From Halieaceae bacterium (GTDB lineage Bacteria; Pseudomonadota; Gammaproteobacteria; Pseudomonadales; Halieaceae): a stretch of 15,152 bases of DNA. This document shows positions 6,326 through 12,667 of this stretch, one piece after another (position 1 is the first letter of the stretch; each line of letters starts with the position of its first letter). The notes under the pieces were generated by a model. The model ran no database searches. It was not told the DNA's origin and was given only the letters and a program-made list of their open reading frames with translations. The translations under genes were made by a program, and so were the position numbers. The stretch is taken from positions 2,513-17,664 of the forward strand of contig DOVB01000260.1 of NCBI GenBank assembly GCA_003520285.1. Direction: 5' to 3'.

Positions 6326-7810
6326 ATGGCTGAGCTCGTCTTTACCACTAAATCCGGATCGATAGCTGACCAAAAGACGCCCTGTCTCATCGTGCCAATA
6401 GGGCGCACCAAGAAGTTGCCGGCCAGACTTACTGAGTTAGACGAAGCCCTGTCACAGACCTTAACCAGAATCCTTAAGCAGAAAGATTTCTCCGGCAATA
6501 ACAAAGAAGTCATGGTCCTATCTGGAAACGAGAGATTCCCCCGCATCATTTTATTAGGCCTAGGTGATACCGAGCGCAGCCCGCGCGATCTTCGCCAATG
6601 TTTAAGCACGCTCTGGGGCGCGCTGGCGAAACTCAGCTGCTCTCAAGCAACGATCGATCTCGCTGGGTTCGAAAATTCTGACTTCGGCGATATCGCCAGC
6701 ATGGTGACAACCGAATTGACCAAAGCACGCTATGTTTACCGAACAACGCTCAGCAAACCAAAGCCTGTCGCAAGCCTCAAGAAAATCACCTTACTGGTGC
6801 CGAGTAACAGCGCCCAAAAAGCGGCAAAAGCGGCAAGTCGTCGTGCGCTAGCCACCGCCCAAGGGGTTAATATGGCTCGCGAACTCGCCAATTTGCCGGG
6901 TAACATTTGCACCCCTTCTTACCTTGCCGAGCAAGCGCTTCAGCTCGCGCAGGAATACCCTAATTTGACCACAGAGGTACTCACCGAGAAGCAGATGTAT
7001 AAGCTCGGTATGCACTCCCTGTTGTCGGTGTCAGCAGGCTCGGCTGAGGAAGCAAAGCTAATTGTCATTCACTATCGGGGCACCTCCAGCGCCGCACAAC
7101 CATACTGCCTTGTGGGTAAAGGTATCACCTTCGATACGGGTGGTATATCACTGAAACCCGGCGCCAAAATGGATGAGATGAAATTTGATATGGGCGGCGC
7201 TGCGAGTGTTCTGGGTACGGTAAAAGCGATCGCCGAGCTCGGACTTGAGATCAACGTAGTCGCAATTGTGGCAGCTGCTGAAAACATGCCCAGTGGCACT
7301 GCCACAAAGCCGGGTGATGTGGTCACCAGCATGTCTGGACAAACCATAGAAATTTTGAACACCGATGCCGAAGGTCGGCTCGTACTCTGTGATGCGCTCA
7401 CTTATGCGGAGCGATTCTCGCCGCTTACGGTGGTTGATATTGCAACTCTCACGGGCGCATGCGTGGTAGCGCTTGGGCACCATGCGACAGGTTTATATGC
7501 CAATAATGATGCACTCGCTAATGCACTTCTTGCCGCGGGTGAAAAGACGGGGGATCGAGCGTGGCGAATGCCGTTATGGGATGAGTACCAGTCGCAGCTC
7601 GATTCTCCTTATGCCGATATCGGAAACATTGGCGGCCCTGCTGCGGGCAGTGTGACTGCTGCTTGCTTCTTATCGCGGTTCACTAAAAAATATGCGTGGG
7701 CTCACCTAGATATCGCGGGCAGTGCCTGGAACTCAGCACCTAAGGGTGCCACGGGACGCCCCGTAGAACTGCTCACCGAGTATCTCGTCAACGCGTCTCT
7801 ATCAGCCTAA
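6326..7810 (+). CDS. pepA: Leucyl aminopeptidase PepA (M17 family, cytosol aminopeptidase)
   Basis: The 494-aa protein is a full-length M17 aminopeptidase (E. coli PepA 503 aa), which removes N-terminal residues, preferably Leu, from peptides in the cytoplasm as a two-metal hexamer. An N-terminal macro-like domain (about 1-170) precedes the catalytic domain. The metal ligands and catalytic residues are all present at the spacing seen in E. coli: Lys265, Asp270, Asp288, Asp347 and Glu349 for the metals, with Lys277 and Arg351 catalytic, seen in VGKGITFDTGGISLKP, KFDMGGA and NTDAEGRL. In E. coli PepA also binds DNA in Xer recombination and carAB control; whether that holds here cannot be told. 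The start is fixed by AAGAGGAA at 6312-6319. It is the first gene of the pepA-holC-valS operon. Confidence 0.97.
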   Translation: MAELVFTTKSGSIADQKTPCLIVPIGRTKKLPARLTELDEALSQTLTRILKQKDFSGNNKEVMVLSGNERFPRIILLGLGDTERSPRDLRQCLSTLWGALAKLSCSQATIDLAGFENSDFGDIASMVTTELTKARYVYRTTLSKPKPVASLKKITLLVPSNSAQKAAKAASRRALATAQGVNMARELANLPGNICTPSYLAEQALQLAQEYPNLTTEVLTEKQMYKLGMHSLLSVSAGSAEEAKLIVIHYRGTSSAAQPYCLVGKGITFDTGGISLKPGAKMDEMKFDMGGAASVLGTVKAIAELGLEINVVAIVAAAENMPSGTATKPGDVVTSMSGQTIEILNTDAEGRLVLCDALTYAERFSPLTVVDIATLTGACVVALGHHATGLYANNDALANALLAAGEKTGDRAWRMPLWDEYQSQLDSPYADIGNIGGPAAGSVTAACFLSRFTKKYAWAHLDIAGSAWNSAPKGATGRPVELLTEYLVNASLSA

Positions 7811-7813
7811 ACG

Positions 7814-8251
7814 ATGACCCGCGTCGGCTTCTATGTCGTGCAGAGCACCGACCAGAATGCCAGTAACCTGTTGGCCGCAATTCTTGCCGAGAAAGCGTTC
7901 AAGCAAGGCCACCGGGTGTTCGTGCTCGCACAAAATCAAGCGCATGCAGAAGCGCTTTACAACGAGTTGTGGTCATTTCGAGCGGACTGTTTCCTACCTG
8001 TAAGCCTCGAAGCAGATGAAGGTGCGACACAGATTTGTATCGGATGCGATGTCCCCGCGTCGCATTTTAACGACTGTTTAATTAATCTATCGTTAGCCAC
8101 CGCGAACTTTGCTTCTCGCTTCCAGCGAGTCTGCGAAATTGTGACACAGCAAGACCAGCACCTCGAGGCCATGCGCGAGGCGTGGCGCTGGTATAAACAC
8201 CGCGGATTCGCGCTAGAAAAACACGACGTCAGTCTGCCCAATCGCGTATAA
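7814..8251 (+). CDS. holC: DNA polymerase III subunit chi
   Basis: The 145-aa product matches HolC (E. coli 147 aa), the clamp-loader accessory subunit that pairs with psi (HolD) and binds the C-terminal tail of SSB. Visible family features are the N-terminal beta strand VGFYVVQ, HRVFVLAQNQAHAEALYNELW, the FLPVSL strand and the C-terminal segment YKHRGFALEKHD. The ATG comes 3 nt after the pepA stop with no clear Shine-Dalgarno sequence, so translation is probably coupled to pepA. Its position between pepA and valS is the conserved gammaproteobacterial order and supports the call despite the low sequence conservation of this subunit. Confidence 0.93.
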   Translation: MTRVGFYVVQSTDQNASNLLAAILAEKAFKQGHRVFVLAQNQAHAEALYNELWSFRADCFLPVSLEADEGATQICIGCDVPASHFNDCLINLSLATANFASRFQRVCEIVTQQDQHLEAMREAWRWYKHRGFALEKHDVSLPNRV

Positions 8252-8252
8252 T
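8247..8252 (+). promoter_or_regulatory. Possible internal -10 element ahead of valS
   Basis: A perfect TATAAT spans the holC stop codon, 30 nt before the valS start. No convincing -35 lies 16-18 bp upstream, and it is not an extended -10. It may let valS be expressed apart from pepA-holC, but it could equally be chance from the Val-stop codons (GTATAA). Confidence 0.25.
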
Positions 8253-8281
8253 CATCGGCTTTTTTAGCAAGGCGCTCGAGC

Positions 8282-11050
8282 ATGGACAAGACATTTGAAC
8301 CTCAAGCCATAGAAACCAAGTGGTATCGACACTGGGAGGCCGAGGGTTACTTCGCGCCTTCTGGAGAGGGTGAGCCTTACAGCATTATGATCCCCCCACC
8401 CAATGTGACCGGCAGCTTGCATATGGGGCACGGCTTCCAAGACACCATAATGGATGCACTCGTTCGGTATCATCGCATGCGAGGCATGGACACGCTCTGG
8501 CAAGTTGGAACAGATCATGCGGGTATCGCCACTCAGATGCTGGTCGAGCGCCAGCTTGAGGCGGAGGGTGTCAGCCGACACGACCTCGGAAGAGCGGTCT
8601 TCATCGATAAAGTCTGGGAGTGGAAAGAGCGTTCAGGAGGTACAATTACCTCACAATTGCGCCGACTGGGGGCCTCGCTAGATTGGTCTCGCGAGCGATT
8701 CACCATGGACGAGGGCCTCTCTGCAGCAGTGCAGAAGGTCTTTATTGATCTCTACCGAGAACAGCTGATCTATCGCGGCAAAAGACTGGTCAACTGGGAC
8801 CCAAAATTGCACACCGCCGTCTCGGATCTCGAAGTGATCAGCGAGGAAGAACAAGGTTCACTCTGGCACTTCAGATACCCTATCGCAGACCAGTCGGGCT
8901 ATCTAGTGGTCGCGACCACTCGTCCCGAGACCATGCTCGGTGATACTGCAGTCGCAGTGCATCCGGATGATAGCCGATACCAGCACCTCATCGGCCAATC
9001 GGTGCGTCTTCCGCTGACAAATCGAACGATACCCATTATTGCCGACGACTACGTCGACCCAGAATTTGGTACCGGCTGCGTCAAAATTACCCCAGCTCAT
9101 GATTTCAACGATTATGAAATGGGGCAGCGCCATGGGCTGCAGATGATTAATATTCTGACTGACAGCGCTAAGATCAATCACGAAGCACCAGAAGCATACC
9201 AAGGTCTCGATCGGTTCGAGGCGAGAGAACTTATCGTTAAAGACATGGACGCCTTAGGCTTGCTCGCCGAAATCGAGCCTCATGTGCTCAAAGTACCTCG
9301 AGGCGACCGATCCGGTGTTGTCATCGAGCCTTACTTAACCGACCAGTGGTACGTAGACGCAAAAAAATTGGCGGGTCCTGCCATCAAAGCGGTCGAAAAC
9401 GGTGACATCGAGTTTGTACCGAAGCAATGGGAAAATACCTACTTTGCTTGGATGCGTGACATTCAGGATTGGTGTATCAGCCGACAGCTGTGGTGGGGAC
9501 ATCGAATACCCGCATGGTATGACGATCTAGGCAATGTCTATGTCGGATCAGACGAGGCCACAGTCCGCAAAGATCATTCACTGCCGCCCGAAACTTCGCT
9601 CAGACAAGACGAGGACGTGCTCGACACCTGGTTCAGCAGCGCTCTATGGACGTTCTCGACCCTTGGCTGGCCAGAAAAAACACCTGAACTTGCACGTTAT
9701 CACCCGAGTTCCGTGCTGGTTACTGGGTTCGATATCATCTTCTTCTGGGTCGCACGAATGATCATGATGACCCTCCACTTCAAACAAGAAGTCCCCTTTA
9801 AGACAGTCTATGTTCACGGCCTAGTGCGCGATGCTGAAGGTCAAAAAATGTCGAAGTCGAAGGGCAATGTGCTCGACCCCATTGACTTGATTGACGGAAT
9901 AGCGCTCGATGACCTAGTCGCCAAGCGCACTCAAGGTATGATGCAGCCAAAAATGGCTCAGAAAATTGCGACTGCAACTCGCAAGCACTACCCCGATGGC
10001 ATCCCCGCCTTCGGTACGGACGCCCTGCGCTACACCTTCTACTCGCTCGCCTCAACCGGTCGAGATATTAAGTTCGATTTGGGGCGTATCGAGGGCTACC
10101 GGAATTTCTGTAATAAAATATGGAACGCTTCACGATACGTCTTGACTCAGTGTCAGCCCGAAGATCTTGCCGGCACCCAACAACTTGGAGATGCTGACCA
10201 CTGGATTCTCGATCGCCTAGGAAAAACTATCACCCAAGTTGACACCGCGCTGGCAGCCTATCGTTTTGATCACGCCTCGCAGGCTATGTACGAGTTTTTC
10301 TGGAGTGACTACTGTGACTGGTATGTCGAGTTTTCAAAACCGATTCTTTGGGATGACACGCTGCCAGAAGAGCGACGACGTGGAACACTCAACACACTGA
10401 TCTGCGTTTTAGAAGCCTCGCTTCGACTGTTGCACCCATTCATGCCCTTCATTACTGAAGAAATCTGGCAGCGAGTCAAACCTTTCGTGAACAGCACGAG
10501 CGCAACTATTATGCTGGCCCCTTATCCGCGAGCGGAAGATTTCCCAACTGCAGATACAGACGTTATCGGGGGCATTGACACACTAATGGGACTGATCACG
10601 GCCGCAAGAACCTTCCGCAGTGATATGAACATCAGTCCTGGCAAGGCCCTGCCGGCAATCCTTCTCAGCGATCAGGAATCGGCTTTACGTTCGATCAAGG
10701 CGAACGAGGGTTTACTGGCCAAAATCGCGAAACTGTCTCACATTGAATGGGCTACCAGTGATTATCCGCTGCCGACCTCTACCCAATTACTCGTCAATGG
10801 CGTGACCCTCTGTATCCCGCTCGCAGGAGTGATCGATATCGAGGCAGAGCTCACCAGAATCAGCAAACACTGTGACCAGCTCACGGCCGAGATAGAGCGA
10901 GTGAGCACTAAGCTGGCGAACCCGAATTTTGCTGATCGAGCTCCGACCGAGATTGTTGAGCTGGAGCGAGCCAAACTGACCCAGTATCAAGAGCAGCTGA
11001 ATCAAGCGCTGGTGCAAAAGCAATCCATCGAGGACTTGAAGAACTCATAA
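8282..11050 (+). CDS. valS: Valine--tRNA ligase ValS
   Basis: The 922-aa class Ia synthetase charges tRNA-Val (E. coli 951 aa). The Rossmann fold carries [16 protein letters not shown] with the HIGH-type motif HMGH at 47-50, and KMSKS at 522-526. The CP1 editing domain, which removes threonine mischarged on tRNA-Val, shows [10 protein letters not shown] at 212-221. The anticodon-binding region includes [16 protein letters not shown]. The C-terminus (about 840-920) is the ValS-specific tRNA-binding coiled coil, rich in Glu, Lys and Gln with [15 protein letters not shown]. The ATG lies 30 nt after holC with a weak AAGG as ribosome site. No missing motif or truncation was noticed. No terminator hairpin with a U-run follows the stop, so read-through into the cold-shock genes is possible. 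Confidence 0.98.
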   Translation: MDKTFEPQAIETKWYRHWEAEGYFAPSGEGEPYSIMIPPPNVTGSLHMGHGFQDTIMDALVRYHRMRGMDTLWQVGTDHAGIATQMLVERQLEAEGVSRHDLGRAVFIDKVWEWKERSGGTITSQLRRLGASLDWSRERFTMDEGLSAAVQKVFIDLYREQLIYRGKRLVNWDPKLHTAVSDLEVISEEEQGSLWHFRYPIADQSGYLVVATTRPETMLGDTAVAVHPDDSRYQHLIGQSVRLPLTNRTIPIIADDYVDPEFGTGCVKITPAHDFNDYEMGQRHGLQMINILTDSAKINHEAPEAYQGLDRFEARELIVKDMDALGLLAEIEPHVLKVPRGDRSGVVIEPYLTDQWYVDAKKLAGPAIKAVENGDIEFVPKQWENTYFAWMRDIQDWCISRQLWWGHRIPAWYDDLGNVYVGSDEATVRKDHSLPPETSLRQDEDVLDTWFSSALWTFSTLGWPEKTPELARYHPSSVLVTGFDIIFFWVARMIMMTLHFKQEVPFKTVYVHGLVRDAEGQKMSKSKGNVLDPIDLIDGIALDDLVAKRTQGMMQPKMAQKIATATRKHYPDGIPAFGTDALRYTFYSLASTGRDIKFDLGRIEGYRNFCNKIWNASRYVLTQCQPEDLAGTQQLGDADHWILDRLGKTITQVDTALAAYRFDHASQAMYEFFWSDYCDWYVEFSKPILWDDTLPEERRRGTLNTLICVLEASLRLLHPFMPFITEEIWQRVKPFVNSTSATIMLAPYPRAEDFPTADTDVIGGIDTLMGLITAARTFRSDMNISPGKALPAILLSDQESALRSIKANEGLLAKIAKLSHIEWATSDYPLPTSTQLLVNGVTLCIPLAGVIDIEAELTRISKHCDQLTAEIERVSTKLANPNFADRAPTEIVELERAKLTQYQEQLNQALVQKQSIEDLKNS

Positions 11051-11053
11051 TAA

Positions 11054-11065
11054 AACGATATCGTT
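11054..11065. repeat. 12-bp perfect palindrome between valS and the cold-shock gene
   Basis: AACGATATCGTT is a perfect 12-bp palindrome 4 nt after the valS stop and 40 nt before the cold-shock ATG. It has no loop and is not followed by a U-tract, so it is unlikely to be a terminator. It could be a protein-binding site or chance. A weak promoter guess overlaps it: TTGAAG at 11036-11041, a 17-bp spacer, then TATCGT. Confidence 0.4.
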
Positions 11066-11105
11066 CCGCTTAAATAACAATAACAACGTAACACTAAGGG
11101 GTATT

Positions 11106-11318
11106 ATGTCTGAGCGAGTCACAGGTAAAGTCAAGTGGTTCAATAACGCAAAAGGGTATGGCTTCATCGAACGGGACAACGAGCCCGACGATGTGTTTGT
11201 GCACTTCAGATCCATTCTGGGAGAGGGCTTCAGAACTCTCAGTGAAGGCCAAGCGGTAGAGTTTACCCTGTCTACGGGTCCCAAGGGCCTCCAAGCAGAA
11301 GACGTTTCGCCGCAATAA
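11106..11318 (+). CDS. CspA-type cold-shock protein
   Basis: The 70-aa product is a single cold-shock domain (OB fold) that binds single-stranded RNA or DNA and acts as an RNA chaperone. RNP1 is KGYGFIE (from residue 16) and RNP2 is DVFVHF (ending at residue 34), preceded by [11 protein letters not shown]. Between the two motifs is a slightly long acidic loop, ERDNEPDD. The conserved aromatics Trp11, Phe12, Tyr18, Phe20, Phe31, His33 and Phe34 are all present. The start has a strong AAGGGG seven bases upstream. The untranslated stretch after valS is only 55 nt, too short for the long cold-sensing leader of E. coli cspA unless transcription begins inside valS. It is followed 52 nt later by a membrane-anchored relative. 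I do not assign a numbered csp name. Confidence 0.95.
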   Translation: MSERVTGKVKWFNNAKGYGFIERDNEPDDVFVHFRSILGEGFRTLSEGQAVEFTLSTGPKGLQAEDVSPQ

Positions 11319-11370
11319 TTCAATCATCGAATTGTCGTCACTCACAGTACGGCAGTTAACAAGGATAGTC

Positions 11371-11775
11371 ATGACACCAGCTCGCTTGTTCGTATCGCTA
11401 TTGTTCGCCACAGTGGCAATGGGGCTCGCAGGCCCCGCACTGAGTACCCTACCCCTCAGCCATTGGCTTATCCCCTGTCTTTCTGGCGTTTTGACACTCA
11501 CCTGCTTGGCTCTGCTACAGCATTTGAGTCGACGAAGAGGCTCTAGCCCAACTCATAGTGACGCGAGTCGGCGCACTGGGACCGTAAAGTGGTTTAATGC
11601 GACCAAAGGCTTTGGATTCATCGTGTGCGAGGATGGCGACGAGGTATTCGTGCACTTCCGTGCGCTTCGCGATGGTGGACGACGAACCCTACGCGACGGG
11701 CTCGCCGTAAGCTTCGCGACAACCTCTGGAGATCGTGGACCACAAGCGAGCGACGTTGAATTAGTCAAAGATTAA
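11371..11775 (+). CDS. Membrane-anchored cold-shock domain protein
   Basis: The 134-aa protein joins two N-terminal hydrophobic segments (about 6-24 and 31-52) to a C-terminal cold-shock domain (about 69-132). The segments are separated by a short turn (PALSTLPLS) and followed by a basic stretch, HLSRRRG. The basic residues at both ends predict a membrane hairpin with N-terminus and cold-shock domain in the cytoplasm. The domain keeps RNP1 (KGFGFI, 79-84) and RNP2 (EVFVHF, 91-96), so nucleic-acid binding should be intact. It is about half identical to the domain of the gene just upstream, suggesting local duplication or long co-residence. The ATG at 11371 is preferred over an upstream in-frame TTG (11332) because AAGGA lies 5 nt before it. 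It should hold an RNA-binding domain at the inner membrane; this is inference. It differs from the known fusions with the cold-shock domain first and a DUF1294 membrane domain after it. Confidence 0.85.
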   Translation: MTPARLFVSLLFATVAMGLAGPALSTLPLSHWLIPCLSGVLTLTCLALLQHLSRRRGSSPTHSDASRRTGTVKWFNATKGFGFIVCEDGDEVFVHFRALRDGGRRTLRDGLAVSFATTSGDRGPQASDVELVKD

Positions 11776-11784
11776 TATTCACTA

Positions 11785-11813
11785 TTGGCATTCTTCGATC
11801 AAACGGCGACAAT
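11785..11813 (+). promoter_or_regulatory. Candidate sigma-70 promoter for tatD-rapA
   Basis: TTGGCA (11785-11790), a 17-bp spacer and GACAAT (11808-11813) match the sigma-70 consensus at 5/6 and 4/6 with ideal spacing. The predicted start near 11820 leaves a leader of about 23 nt before the GTG of tatD, holding its ribosome site. It would separate tatD-rapA transcription from the cold-shock genes, though no terminator is visible between them. Confidence 0.45.
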
Positions 11814-11842
11814 GCGCGCACGTGAGCGACAGAGAGGATTAA

Positions 11843-12667
11843 GTGAGAATTTTTGACAGCGCCATAGTAGACGCCCTACCCCGCTACACGACACCTCTCA
11901 TCGAAACCCATTGCCACCTTGACTACCTCGCGAACGAGGATCTAGAGCGCGCTGTAGCGCTAGCGGCACAAGTTGGGATTGAACGGCTGATAACCATCGC
12001 GGTAACACCCGACAACCTGACAACTGTGGTTGCGATTGCGGAACAATTCGAGTCGGTATGGGCAACCCAAGGTGTCCATCCGCACGACGCCAAGCTTTAC
12101 AACGTCGACGTCGACAGCCAGATCAGAGACAGCGCAGCCCATCCGAAGGTGGTCGCCATCGGTGAGATTGGTCTGGACTACCACTATGAAGATAGCGATC
12201 GTAATGCCCAAATCGCAGCATTTACCGCGCAGTTAGAAATCGCCATAGCGAGTGATCTTCCGGTGGTCATCCACTCGCGAGATGCCGATCAAGACATGGC
12301 TGACATTCTAAAAGAGATGGCACCTGGTATGCCTCGAAAAGGCGTCATTCACAGCTTCACATCAGGCCAAGCGCTTGCTGAAACAGCCCTTGAGTTAGGC
12401 TTTTATTTGGGCTTTAACGGCATCATCACCTTTAAGAATGCTGCCAATGTGCGCGACATCCTCGCTCTTACTCCCACTCAGCGATTACTGCTTGAAACTG
12501 ACTCACCCTACCTCACCCCAGTCCCATTCCGAGGCAAACCCAATGCACCGCACCTACTTGGCCTAGTTGCTCAGACGATGGCTGCGATTAAAGAAATCGG
12601 AGAAGAGGAGTTGCTACAGATCATTAACAACAATAGTCAGGCGCTATTCTGGCCACGTCATTCATGA
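11843..12667 (+). CDS. TatD family metal-dependent hydrolase (YcfH type)
   Basis: The 274-aa TIM-barrel protein carries every metal-site residue of the TatD family: His23 and His25 (ETHCHLDYL), Glu108 (AIGEIGLDYHY), His144 (VVIHSRDAD), His170 (GVIHSFTSG) and Asp220 (LLLETDSPYLTPVPFRGK). Family members are metal-dependent 3'-5' exonucleases or DNases and some act as D-aminoacyl-type deacylases; the physiological substrate here is not determined. The C-terminal half resembles E. coli YcfH more than TatD itself. The N-terminus has about 18 residues before the usual start of the barrel, a little longer than YcfH. The start is GTG, supported by AGAGAGGA about 5 nt upstream. The stop overlaps the rapA start as ATGA, so the two are translationally coupled. 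Confidence 0.92.
   Translation: MRIFDSAIVDALPRYTTPLIETHCHLDYLANEDLERAVALAAQVGIERLITIAVTPDNLTTVVAIAEQFESVWATQGVHPHDAKLYNVDVDSQIRDSAAHPKVVAIGEIGLDYHYEDSDRNAQIAAFTAQLEIAIASDLPVVIHSRDADQDMADILKEMAPGMPRKGVIHSFTSGQALAETALELGFYLGFNGIITFKNAANVRDILALTPTQRLLLETDSPYLTPVPFRGKPNAPHLLGLVAQTMAAIKEIGEEELLQIINNNSQALFWPRHS

Noticed and set aside
7072..7483. Two minus-strand frames of about 110 codons opposite pepA
   Set aside because: They oppose the most conserved catalytic part of pepA, and they have no recognisable domain.
11319..11336. AATTC...GAATT inverted repeat after the first cold-shock gene as a terminator
   Set aside because: The stem is 5 bp and AT-rich with no U-tract after it, too weak to call.
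11332..11370. Upstream TTG start for the membrane cold-shock protein
   Set aside because: It adds 13 residues but has no ribosome site, whereas the ATG at 11371 has AAGGA at a 5-nt spacing.
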